From Planctomycetota bacterium (lineage in GTDB: Bacteria > Planctomycetota > Planctomycetia > Pirellulales > UBA1268), in the NCBI GenBank assembly GCA_003669585.1, contig QWOQ01000005.1:1024502-1088501 (forward strand): DNA of 64,000 nucleotides. The letters are read 5' to 3'. Positions within the stretch are counted from its first letter, which is position 1; every line of letters begins with the position of its first letter. Below the pieces are notes generated by a model. That model saw nothing but the letters and a program-made list of their open reading frames with translations, had not been told where the DNA came from and did no database searches. Position numbers and translations under genes: made by a program. This document shows positions 26,208 to 35,800 of the stretch, piece after piece.

Positions 26208-27182
26208 ATGCTTTTTCCTCACACCACAAGCCCTCAAGGCAGACGAACGTTTCTTGCGACTGCAACCGCAACGGCGGCCTCCGCTTTGGCCGCTGACAAT
26301 CTTTTTGGCAGCCCGTTGTTTTCCGGCATCATCGACACGCACACGCATTTCTACGATCCATCGCGTGCCGAGGGCGTGCCTTGGCCCTCCAAGGAAGACG
26401 CCGGCCTTTACCGATCTGTGCTCCCGGATGAGTTCGTAAAACTTACAGAGCATCTCGGTGTGCAGGGAACCGTTGTGGTTGAGGCAAGTCCATGGGTCGA
26501 AGACAATCAGTGGCTGATCGATCTTGCAGACACGAACACTTCAATCGTCGGCGTCGTTGGTAATCTTCCAGTTGGCACAGTTGAGTTTGGGGCGTTGCTC
26601 GAAAGATTTAGCGCACATCGAATCTACCGAGGTGTTCGAATCAATGGCGATGCGATTGCAAGAGGACTCGATTCGGAACTTTTTGTTTCCGATTTACTGC
26701 GTTTCGTGGAATATGAACTGACCGTGGATGTCAATCACGGTGCGATGCCGCTGGTGGCGATCAATCGGCTCGCGGCAAGGATTCCTGACCTTCACGTGGT
26801 CATCGATCACATGGGTGGAACCCGCATGGTCGGACGAGATCCCAATAAGGACTGGGTCGAACAGATTCGTCTTGTCGCAAGACACAAAAACGTCTTCATG
26901 AAAGTCTCTGCCCTCGGAGAAAGTGCTACCAGCGGTTTTGAGAATGCGCCTACTGATGCGGCATATTACAAGCCGTGGCTGGATATTGTCTGGGATGCAT
27001 TCGGTGAAGATCGTGTCATGTTCGGAAGCAATTGGCCGGTTTCCAATCGAGCCGGGAGTTACAAAAATATTCTCTCCATCGTCAATGATTTTGTCGCCGC
27101 CGAACACCCGCAGGCGCGTCAACAATTTTTTCACGACAATAGCCTTGCTGCCTACAGATGGATCGATCGTTCACCAACATAA
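26208..27182 (+). CDS. Amidohydrolase 2 family protein with Tat signal (fuconolactonase-like)
   Basis: 324 residues. A Tat signal GRRTFLATATATAASALA is seen at residues 12-29. The amidohydrolase_2 TIM barrel follows: IIDTHTHFYDPSR (metal-binding HxH), VVVEASPWVEDNQWLIDLA, YRGVRINGD, DLHVVIDHMGGTR and VMFGSNWPVS with the late Asn/Trp motif. This pattern is that of L-fuconolactonase and 2-pyrone-4,6-dicarboxylate lactonase relatives, which open sugar lactones. Export by Tat suggests a metal cofactor loaded in the cytoplasm. It opens a plus-strand series of sugar-catabolic genes. Confidence 0.85.
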   Translation: MLFPHTTSPQGRRTFLATATATAASALAADNLFGSPLFSGIIDTHTHFYDPSRAEGVPWPSKEDAGLYRSVLPDEFVKLTEHLGVQGTVVVEASPWVEDNQWLIDLADTNTSIVGVVGNLPVGTVEFGALLERFSAHRIYRGVRINGDAIARGLDSELFVSDLLRFVEYELTVDVNHGAMPLVAINRLAARIPDLHVVIDHMGGTRMVGRDPNKDWVEQIRLVARHKNVFMKVSALGESATSGFENAPTDAAYYKPWLDIVWDAFGEDRVMFGSNWPVSNRAGSYKNILSIVNDFVAAEHPQARQQFFHDNSLAAYRWIDRSPT

Positions 27183-27413
27183 ATCCATTCTTTCTCATCT
27201 CGGGGCTTTTTTTACTGTTGTCGAATAATCGCTTCTGATCCAGGCATGGAATGAATGAGAGACATCGATTCCCAAAATTGTATTGAGCAGTCCTTCACGA
27301 GGCCTTCACACGCTATTTGACTTGCTCTTCTCACCTTCGGAACAGACAACAGTGCGACTTGGATCTTTTGAAAAACTGTGTTATTGGGCTTTGTGTTATT
27401 GGAGACTCTTTCC

Positions 27414-28109
27414 ATGCGACCTATCGTTCAGATTTCTCTCGACCTGACGAATATCGATGAGGCTCTTGAAACTGCGTCGCTTGCCATGAGAGCCGGGGTC
27501 GATTGGCTCGAGGCGGGCACACCATTCATTCTGGCAGAAGGACTTCACGGCGTTCGCGCACTTCGCAATGCTTTTCCAAATGTTCCAATCGTTGCCGATC
27601 TCAAAACAATGGACGGCGGGTATCTCGAAGCCGAAATGATGGCCGGGGCAGGGGCAACGCACGTGGTCGTTATGGCCAGAGCGCATGCCGAAACTCTGAA
27701 GTGCGTTGTGAAGGCAGGCCGCGACTTCAACGTGAAGGTGATGGGTGACAATATGGTCTGCCCCGATATGGTCGCGGGCGCACGCTGGCTTGAAGATTTC
27801 GGTTGCGACTACGTCATTCACCACATTGGCTACGATGAACGACGTGGTATTGCCGCGATGGGTCAACCCATGCCCAGCCCGCTTGATCAACTGGCCGAGG
27901 TTGTCGCTGCGGTGAAAGTACCGGTTCAGGCCGTCGGTGGACTCTCGCTCGAGCAGGCAATTGCCTGTCCTCGCTACGGTGCGCCTTTAGTTGTGCTTGG
28001 TGCGCCACTCACGATCGATGCAGACTCTTTCAAAACCGCTGACGGAAATCTCGAAGCATCTCTGCGGATGATCTGCGATGCTATTCACAGCCAATCAGTC
28101 AAACACTAA
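27414..28109 (+). CDS. KGPDC/HUMPS-family (orotidine-decarboxylase-fold) sugar phosphate enzyme
   Basis: 231 residues. MRPIVQISLDLTNIDEALETA, DWLEAGTPFILAEGLHGV, VADLKTMDGGYLEAEMMAGA and MVCPDMVAGARWLEDFGCDYV are the signature of the 3-keto-L-gulonate-6-phosphate decarboxylase/3-hexulose-6-phosphate synthase family, with the D-x-K-x-x-D catalytic set (DLKTMD) complete. ATG 27414 has a GGAG site; the TTG at 27378 is rejected. KGPDC acts in L-ascorbate/L-gulonate breakdown, HPS in formaldehyde fixation; both could fit a planctomycete with C1 genes. The sugar isomerase gene starting 24 bp downstream favours the ketogulonate route. No HPI (hexulose phosphate isomerase) is seen nearby. Confidence 0.8.
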   Translation: MRPIVQISLDLTNIDEALETASLAMRAGVDWLEAGTPFILAEGLHGVRALRNAFPNVPIVADLKTMDGGYLEAEMMAGAGATHVVVMARAHAETLKCVVKAGRDFNVKVMGDNMVCPDMVAGARWLEDFGCDYVIHHIGYDERRGIAAMGQPMPSPLDQLAEVVAAVKVPVQAVGGLSLEQAIACPRYGAPLVVLGAPLTIDADSFKTADGNLEASLRMICDAIHSQSVKH

Positions 28110-28133
28110 TAATCCCTCGCGAAACACAAAACA

Positions 28134-29030
28134 ATGCCACGACTTGCTGCATTTCCAAAGGCTTATATGCAGGCACTTTGTCGAGAAGGCAGCATGCGCG
28201 TTCTCGAGTGGCTCGATCTTGCTGCAACGTTACCGATCGAGGGTGTCGAGTGGTATGCCGGCTTTCTGGAGAATGCTGATTCTGACCGCTGGCCCGAGTT
28301 TCGCGCCGCCGCCGCCGCTCGCGGTCTTTTGATTCCAATGGTCTGTTGCTCGCCAGACTTCACACATCCTGACAAGGTATTTCGAGAGCGAGAAATTGAA
28401 AAACAAAAGGGCTGGATCGACATGACATCCGCTCTTGGGGGTAGTTTTTGTCGAGTGCTCTCGGGACAGCGACGACCAGAACTTTCAATCGACGAAGGCA
28501 TCGAACTGGCCGCCATTTCCATCGAAGCGTGCCTGCCGTATGCGAAAGCTCGCGGCGTGACGCTGATTCTTGAAAACCATTACAAAGATGACTTCTGGGA
28601 GTTTCCGGAATTTGCGCAAAAAATGGAGGTCTTTTGTGCGTTGGTCGCTCGAGTTCGACACTCTCACTTTGGAGTGAATTACGATCCCAGCAATGCATTT
28701 CTCGCCGGCGACAATCCGCTCGAACTGCTCGCACGCGTTTCGTCTCGCGTTGTCACAATGCACGCCAGCGATCGGTCGCTCATCAGCGGCACTCTCGACG
28801 ATCTGCGACGGGAAGAAACCGGATCGCAAGGATATGCCTCGCGTCTTCGTCACGGCGAAATCGGAAAAGGGCTCAACGATTTTGATGCCATTTTTACTGA
28901 ACTTCGTCGGGTTGGCTTCGATGGCTGGATCAGCATCGAAGATGGCGTCGAAGGATTTGACCAACTGAGGCGAAGCGCCGACTTTCTCGTCGCCGCCATC
29001 AATCGACACTGGCCGACACTGGCCCGATAA
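28134..29030 (+). CDS. Sugar phosphate isomerase/epimerase (AP-endonuclease-2 TIM barrel)
   Basis: 298 residues of the xylose-isomerase-like TIM-barrel family: GVEWYAGFLENA, MVCCSPDFTHPD, FCRVLSGQRRP, VTLILENHYKDDF (metal Glu), FGVNYDPSNAFLAGDNP (Asp and Asn), VVTMHASDRS (His) and WISIEDGVEG (Glu). The metal-binding set is complete. There is no signal peptide, so it is cytoplasmic. It begins 24 bp after the decarboxylase-family gene and 113 bp before the dehydrogenase, consistent with one operon. Members include L-xylulose-5-phosphate 3-epimerase (UlaE/SgaU), which would pair well with a KGPDC partner. Confidence 0.85.
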   Translation: MPRLAAFPKAYMQALCREGSMRVLEWLDLAATLPIEGVEWYAGFLENADSDRWPEFRAAAAARGLLIPMVCCSPDFTHPDKVFREREIEKQKGWIDMTSALGGSFCRVLSGQRRPELSIDEGIELAAISIEACLPYAKARGVTLILENHYKDDFWEFPEFAQKMEVFCALVARVRHSHFGVNYDPSNAFLAGDNPLELLARVSSRVVTMHASDRSLISGTLDDLRREETGSQGYASRLRHGEIGKGLNDFDAIFTELRRVGFDGWISIEDGVEGFDQLRRSADFLVAAINRHWPTLAR

Positions 29031-29143
29031 AACAGCGTAGCAGGAGGATAGTTGCCGAGTTCTGCTCACGCTTTACAACGTTCTGATTCTCTTTCTTGAG
29101 AGATCACGATTCAACACGCTGTTTTTCCGAAAGGCTATCTTCT

Positions 29144-30166
29144 ATGAATGCTGCTGTTGTCAATTTTTCGTCGTCGCCCCACTCCGTTGAACTTCGAAAT
29201 ATCCCAATCCCTGATTTTCACGACGAGGATGTTCTTCTCGAAGTGGCCAACGTCGGCGTCTGTGGATCAGATCTCCATCAGTGGACCGGCGATCATTCTT
29301 GGCAGGTGAACTATCCAGTCGTTCTGGGGCATGAGTTTGCAGGTCGTATTTTCAAGTGTGGAAAATCAGTCCGGGGATGGAAGGACGGAGACCGCGTTGT
29401 CAGTGAAACGGCTGCTATCATTGATCCCAACAATCCCCTGTCGCGACGCGGCCTCTACAACCTCGATCCCACGCGCAAAGGATTCGGCTACGGTGTCGAT
29501 GGCGCCATGACGCGTTACGTCAAAGTGCCTTCTCGTATTTTGCACAGCGTTCCAGATTCAATTCCTTTCGAACAAGCCTGCCTTACGGAGCCCTGTTGCG
29601 TTGCATTCAATGCCACGATTCGAAATGCGAGAATCGAACCGGGAGATCGCATCGTCGTACTCGGCCCCGGAACAATCGGCATCCTGTGCGCTGCAATGGC
29701 GCGATTGGCCGGTGCGCAGGTGGCACTTGTAGGACTCGATCGCGACAAAGGGCGATTGGAAATCGCACGGGCGTATGGATGCGATATTGTCATCGGCGAC
29801 GCATCAGAATGGGCGAACACTCGCGACGGCCTCGGTGCGGATGGTGTGATTGATGCCGCAGGCGTGAGCGTCACACTCAAAACGGCGATCGACCTAGTGC
29901 GCCCGGCGGGATGGATCAGTAAGGTCGGATGGGGACGCGATCCGCTCAACTTTTCACTCGATGCGTTGGTGCAGAAAAATGTGACGCTGCAGGGCAGTTA
30001 CAGCCACAACTGGCCTATTTGGGAGCGAGTTCTGGCACTTATGAGTTCTGGCCAGCTCGATGTGAAGCCAATTCTTGGAGGAGTCTGGCCGATTGCAAAG
30101 TGGCACGATGCTTTTGAAGCAATGCATAGAGGAGACGTCGTCAAAAGCGTCCTGAAGCCGGAATGA
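29144..30166 (+). CDS. Zinc-dependent medium-chain alcohol/polyol dehydrogenase
   Basis: 340 residues from ATG 29144 (the upstream TTG at 29096 would add 16 poor residues). The catalytic-zinc site is present: GVCGSDLHQWTGDH and LGHEFAGRIFKCGKSVRGWKDGDRV. The Rossmann motif is VVLGPGTIGILCAAMARLAGA (about 172-192), with VGLDRDKGRLEIARAYG after it, and Asp at the end of strand 2 suggests NAD. The structural-zinc cysteine quartet of many MDRs is not evident, as in some sorbitol or threonine dehydrogenase relatives. It probably oxidises a sugar alcohol or sugar acid in the same pathway as its neighbours. Confidence 0.85.
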   Translation: MNAAVVNFSSSPHSVELRNIPIPDFHDEDVLLEVANVGVCGSDLHQWTGDHSWQVNYPVVLGHEFAGRIFKCGKSVRGWKDGDRVVSETAAIIDPNNPLSRRGLYNLDPTRKGFGYGVDGAMTRYVKVPSRILHSVPDSIPFEQACLTEPCCVAFNATIRNARIEPGDRIVVLGPGTIGILCAAMARLAGAQVALVGLDRDKGRLEIARAYGCDIVIGDASEWANTRDGLGADGVIDAAGVSVTLKTAIDLVRPAGWISKVGWGRDPLNFSLDALVQKNVTLQGSYSHNWPIWERVLALMSSGQLDVKPILGGVWPIAKWHDAFEAMHRGDVVKSVLKPE

Positions 30167-30292
30167 TTCTGCGAACAGAACAACTTTCTACAATTTCTTC
30201 TATCCATCGGTGAGCAATTACAAAATAGACTTTCTGTAAAGCGTGAGCGCCGCTTCCTTTTTTGAATACACTCCACGACACTCGAATTTTCC

Positions 30293-31075
30293 ATGCGTCT
30301 GGCAAACAAAGTTATTCTTATCACCGGGAGTGCAACGGGAATCGGCAAGGCCATCGCCGTTGCCTGTGTCGCCGAAGGTGCCCGCGTTGTTATCCACGGT
30401 CTGGAAAGTCTGCTTGCGACAGATGTTGTAAACCAAGTGGGATCAGACAAAGCCGTGTCACACGTTGAAGACCTGACACAGGAAGGCTGCCCACAACGGC
30501 TGATCGATCTGGCCATCGCAACATTCGGAAAGCTCGATGCGGTTGTCAATAATGCCGCGGTCGTATCTACGGGTACGATTCACACGATCGATTCCGCCAG
30601 CTTTGCCCGAACGATCGCAGTCAACACGCTGTCGCCGCTGCTTTTGATAAAGGCAGCGTTGCCGCACCTTCGTCAGGCGAAAGGCGCTGTGCTGAATATC
30701 GGCAGCGTCAATGCCTACTGTGGCGAACCAAATCTGCTTGGCTATTCGATGAGCAAAGGTGCCCTTATGACGCTCACTCGCAATCTCGGCGACACGCTCT
30801 TTCGTGAGGATTCCGTGCGAGTCAACCAGATCAATCCCGGCTGGGTGCTCACCGATAATGAACGTGCGAGAAAGAAGTCGCACGGACTTCCTGACGATTG
30901 GCCTGCGTCGTTGCCGGCAACGATCGCGCCTTCTGGACGCATCCTCTTTCCTGAGGAAATCGCGGTCGCAGCGATCTATTGGATCTCTGACGAAAGTGCT
31001 GCGATGAGCGGTCAGGTGGTCGATCTCGAACAATACCCGCTGATCGGACGCAATCCGCCAAAGGCAATTCGGTAG
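30293..31075 (+). CDS. Short-chain dehydrogenase/reductase (SDR)
   Basis: 260 residues, classical SDR: cofactor motif TGSATGIG (residues 11-18), NNAAV near 85, catalytic Ser in NIGSVNAY, YSMSK (Tyr and Lys), and the IYWISDESAAMSGQVVDLEQ end. There is no signal peptide. It follows the zinc dehydrogenase by 126 bp. Two dehydrogenases, a lactonase-like enzyme and an aldolase/decarboxylase-type enzyme form a plausible oxidative route for L-fucose, L-gulonate or a similar sugar; the exact substrate is unknown. Confidence 0.88.
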   Translation: MRLANKVILITGSATGIGKAIAVACVAEGARVVIHGLESLLATDVVNQVGSDKAVSHVEDLTQEGCPQRLIDLAIATFGKLDAVVNNAAVVSTGTIHTIDSASFARTIAVNTLSPLLLIKAALPHLRQAKGAVLNIGSVNAYCGEPNLLGYSMSKGALMTLTRNLGDTLFREDSVRVNQINPGWVLTDNERARKKSHGLPDDWPASLPATIAPSGRILFPEEIAVAAIYWISDESAAMSGQVVDLEQYPLIGRNPPKAIR

Positions 31076-31133
31076 ACGCTCATTTCGAAATAATGTTTGA
31101 AACTTTCTCGAATTCCTAAACACTTTCGCTTTT

Positions 31134-32582
31134 TCAGAGTTCGTCGAGGTTGTAACCTGCCTCGCCATGCTCCGAAAGATCGAGCCCGCGAAACTCTTCC
31201 TCGCGACTGACACGCAAACCGATGAACATGTCGATGATCTTTAAAATTACAAAAGTTGCCACAGCAGCAAACACAATGGTCACAACCGTGGCCTTGATCT
31301 GATTGACTAACTGCCCGCTATTGCCATACAGCAGACCAATGGCACCCGTTTGGGTTCCAGTAAGAGCGATGGCTGCCGCGGGGTTTACGCTCGACACGGC
31401 AAACACTCCGGTGAGCACTGAGCCGATCGCTCCTCCAACGCCATGCACACCAAAAGCATCGAGCGAGTCGTCGTAACCAAAAATATGTTTGAGACTCGTT
31501 GCCGCCCAAAAACAGCCTACGCCGCCAATCAGGCCCATAAGCATTGCAAAGATGGGCGTTGTAAATCCGGATGCAGGTGTTACCACCACAAGCCCTGCCA
31601 CTGCACCAGAAATCGCACCGAGTACTGTCGGCTTTCCACCTCTGATACATTCCGCCGCCACCCAGCCAAGTGCCGCAGCAGCAGCCGCAAAGTGGGTTGT
31701 CACAAGAGCATTCGCCGCAAGAGCATTGGCAGCAAGCGCACTGCCACCATTAAATCCAAACCAGCCAACCCACAGCAAACTCGCACCGATCACCGACAGC
31801 ACGACGCTGTGTGGGGTCATCGGTTTGATGCCATAGCCTTGCCGTTTCCCAAGCATCAGCGCCGCGACCAATGCCGACACTCCACCAGAAATGTGCACGA
31901 CGGTACCGCCGGCAAAATCGAGAGATGGAATCGTGCCACCCAGAAACGCGTTAAACAATCCGCCTTTGCCCCACACCATATGTGCCAAGGGACAATAGAC
32001 CACGAGCAACCACGCCGATGAAAAGATGAGCATTGCCGAAAATTTCATCCGCTCAGCATACGCGCCGCAGATCAGCGCTGGAGTAATGATTGCAAACATC
32101 ATCTGAAATGCCATCCAGAGCGTATGCGGAATCGTAGCCGCATACTCACAAGGCGCATCTCCAACACCGCGAAGCATCACAAAATCAAATCCTCCCACGT
32201 AGGGACTGCCGGTTGAAAAGGCAAGTGAATAGCCGACGAACGCCCACAGAACGCTCATCGCTGCCATACAGATAAATGTTTGCATCAGTGAAGAGAGCAC
32301 ATTTTTTCGTCGCACAAGTCCTGCATAAAAAAGTGCGAGCCCAGGCCCTGTCATCAGAAGCACAAGCGACGTGCTCATGAGCATCCACGCGGTGTCGCCC
32401 GAGTTTATCGCCGACACGTCGAGAAGAATCACCGGATCAACAATCCCTGTCCCGCCAGGCTTGGCAGGGCCAGCAGCAGGATCAATTTCCTTGGTTGGCT
32501 CCGGCTCTGCCTTCACACTTCCAATCGGACCAACCATGCAGGCCACGGTGATCGCAGCGATTATAAAAATGAAACTTCTCAT
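31134..32582 (-). CDS. amt: Ammonium transporter
   Basis: 482 residues from ATG 32582, the start of a signal segment (MRSFIFIIAAITVACMVGP) common in Amt proteins. About eleven membrane segments follow, with ALFYAGLVRRKN, ACGAY-like ICGAYAERMKFSA, FAGGTVVHISGGVSALVAAL containing the first pore His (VVHISGG), and FGVHGVGGAIGSVLTGVFA containing the second (GVHGVGG). Both pore histidines are intact. The C-terminal tail carries RVSREEEFRGLDLSEHGE, the usual PII-binding end, although no glnK gene is in the window. It imports ammonium across the inner membrane. It is convergent with the SDR gene. Confidence 0.95.
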   Translation of the reverse strand: MRSFIFIIAAITVACMVGPIGSVKAEPEPTKEIDPAAGPAKPGGTGIVDPVILLDVSAINSGDTAWMLMSTSLVLLMTGPGLALFYAGLVRRKNVLSSLMQTFICMAAMSVLWAFVGYSLAFSTGSPYVGGFDFVMLRGVGDAPCEYAATIPHTLWMAFQMMFAIITPALICGAYAERMKFSAMLIFSSAWLLVVYCPLAHMVWGKGGLFNAFLGGTIPSLDFAGGTVVHISGGVSALVAALMLGKRQGYGIKPMTPHSVVLSVIGASLLWVGWFGFNGGSALAANALAANALVTTHFAAAAAALGWVAAECIRGGKPTVLGAISGAVAGLVVVTPASGFTTPIFAMLMGLIGGVGCFWAATSLKHIFGYDDSLDAFGVHGVGGAIGSVLTGVFAVSSVNPAAAIALTGTQTGAIGLLYGNSGQLVNQIKATVVTIVFAAVATFVILKIIDMFIGLRVSREEEFRGLDLSEHGEAGYNLDEL

Positions 32583-32846
32583 AAGACTTTTCAAGCCGGT
32601 GCCGGGATCTGCTGTGAGAAACATTTCTGGAACGCTCGCATTCTTCTAGCGGTTGATGCACAACCGTGCGACAAAAACTCGGTTCGAGTCACTTATGTAA
32701 AAATGCAAACGGTATCTCATTCGAAAAAATCTTACCAGATTGGACGTGAATCAACCCTCCTCTACAATTGGTTTCCAATTGATCGACAGAAGATCTTTAT
32801 ATCGAACACTTTTCTCACGAGAGTGTTTCACCGAGGGGAAAAATCG

Positions 32847-35800
32847 ATGACCATTGGCATATTTTTTATTCGGTCGGTCTTTTGTTTGACGTTTTTGATC
32901 TTTCAAACTTTGTTTCTTGGAAATTCACTCGTCGCGACTGCAAGCGATACCGCTTTAAACGATCGCAGCATTGTCACTTTTACAACGACTTCTCTCGACA
33001 ATCGATTCTTTACCGAAGGCGCTTCGGTTGCAGACCTCGACCTTGATGGAGACATCGATCTGATTGCGGGTCCCTTCTGGTTTGAAGGTCCTCTTTTCAC
33101 GCAGCGCCATACTTTTTACGAAACCACACCATTCGATCCACAAGGATATAGCAACAATTTTTTTTCATTTACCCACGATATGAACAACGATGGTTTCCCA
33201 GATATTTTGGTATATGGGTTTCCAGGCAAAGACGCTTCTTGGTTTGAAAATCCCGGCAAGAAGGAAGAGTTGTGGAAGCGGCATCTCGTACTCGAACGCA
33301 TTGACAATGAATCGCCAACATGGACCGATCTCACCGGCGACGGAGTTCCGGAAATTCTCTGCAGTGTCGATGGTTTTTTTGGCTATGCTCCAATCAATGA
33401 TGCTGATCCGACGAAGCCGTGGACGTTTCACAGAATTTCAACGCAGACCGCCGGAGGTCAATTCACGCACGGACTCGGGTACGGTGATGTCGATGGCGAT
33501 GGCCGGGTAGACATTCTCGAGAAGAGCGGATGGTGGCAGCAACCGGAATCGCTTGAAGAAGACTCTGTCTGGAAGAAACATTCTGTTGAATTTTCACAGG
33601 CCGGCGGCGCGCAGATGTTTGTGCGACATGTGGATGCAGATGCGTTGCCCGATGTTATTACAAGTCTGTCCGCACATGGCTTTGGATTGGCATGGTTCCG
33701 TCAGACCAAAGGACCCGATGGCCAACGGCAGTTTCAACAGTACAAAATCACTGGCGAACGTCTTTCTGAGAATCCCTACCGCACTGCATTTTCTCAAATT
33801 CACGCCATCGACATGGCTGACATCGATGGTGACGGTCTCGACGACATCGTCACTGGAAAACGCTACTGGGCACACGGCCCCAAGGGAGATCCAGAACCCT
33901 TGGCTCCGGCGGTTCTTTACTGGTTTCGCTGCACTCGTGGGTCTGATGGAAAAAGCGTTGAATTTGTTCCGCACCTGATCGACGACAACTCTGGTGTCGG
34001 TGTGCAGGTGTGCGCTCGCGACGTTTCGGGAGATGGATTTCCCGATGTGCTCGTTGGAAATAAGAAGGGTATTTTCCTCAGTGTGCAGTCGCGAAAGCGG
34101 GTTTCGGAAAAAGAGTGGGAGTTTTCTCAGCCGAAAATTCGCCCGCCCATGGCCAACGGACTTGCGCCTGAAGAAGCAGCTCGGGCGATGACGGTGCCGC
34201 CTGGGTTTCAGGTAAAACTACTCGCCTGCGAACCTGATGTTCAGCAACCGATCGCTATGGCCTTCGATGATCGCGGCCGACTCTGGGTCGCCGAGGCGTA
34301 TTCCTATCCCACTCGTGTAGAAGACAAAGATGCTCGCGACAGGATTCTCATTTTTGAGGATACCGATGGCGATGATCAATTCGACAAACGCACGGTCTTT
34401 CAAGAACAACTCAACCTTGTCAGCGGTCTTGAAATTGGTTTTGGCGGAGTGTGGGTCGGTGCAGCTCCGAATTTGTTGTTCATTCCTGATCGCAATGGAG
34501 ACGATACGCCCGACGGTCCACCTGAAATCCTGCTGGATGGCTGGGGCTGGCAGGATACACACGAAACACTCAACGCCTTCACATGGGGCCCGGATGGTTG
34601 GCTCTACGGCTGTCACGGAGTCTTTACGCACTCCAATGTCGGTAAGCCTGGTACTCCTGATTCTGAACGTACGAAGATCAACGCTGGCATCTGGCGATAC
34701 CATCCGCAACGACACTCATTCGAAGTCTTCTCAGAGGGCACGAGCAATCCTTGGGGCATTGATTTCAATGATCACGGACATGCGTTCCAAACGGCCTGTG
34801 TCATTCCCCACTTGTATCACTCGATTCAGGGTGCTCGGTACCAGCGACAGGCGGGGCAACACTTCAACCCCTACACCTTTGACGACATAAAAACCATTGC
34901 CAACCACAGGCACTGGATTGGCAATCAATGGAATAACCCCGATCGCGAAACCTCTGATGAGGTAGGGGGTGGTCACGCGCATGCCGGGGCGATGATTTAC
35001 CTCGGGGGAGTCTGGCCGCAACGTTATTGCGGAAAGCTTTTCATGAACAATATTCACGGCGCGCGATTAAACGAAGATCGTCTGACCCCACACGGCTCCG
35101 GGTATGTGGGGGACGGTGAGCCAGATTTCTGCTTCGCAAATGACTCTTGGTCACAGTTTATTTCGCTGGCCTATGGTCCCGATGGACAGGTAACGGTCAT
35201 CGATTGGTACGACCGCAATCAATGCCACCATCACGACTCAAAGACCCACGACAGAGGCAACGGACGCATTTTCAAGATTCTTTACGGTAATTCAGTTCAT
35301 GTCCCGGTCAATCTTTCAGTCCACTCTGACACAAAACTCGTTGAACTTCTTTTACACAACAACGAATGGTTTGTTCGGCACGCTCGGCGGTTGCTTCAGG
35401 AGCGATTCGTGAAGGGTTCGTTGGCACAAGAGACTCCTTCCCTGCTACAGAAAGCTCTTGCGGCGGCAACGTCGACTCGGACGAGGCTTCGAGCACTCTG
35501 GGGAATGCACGCTGTCGGAATTTCCAGCGATGACGTTCTTTTGGAAATACTCTCCGACGCCGATCCGGCCGTTCGGGGATGGGCGATTCAACTTGCTGCC
35601 GAAGATCGGAAGCTCTCACCAGCGTTTCTTTCTCGCTGCGAAGAACTGTCGGTGAAGGATCCCTCGCCGGTTGTTCGTTTGGCGCTCACAAGCGCTCTAC
35701 AAAGAATTTCCATCGACCAGCGCTGGAAGATTGTGGCAGGACTGTTGACACACGCCGAGGATGTTTCGGATCACAATCTTCCGTTGATGATTTGGTACGC

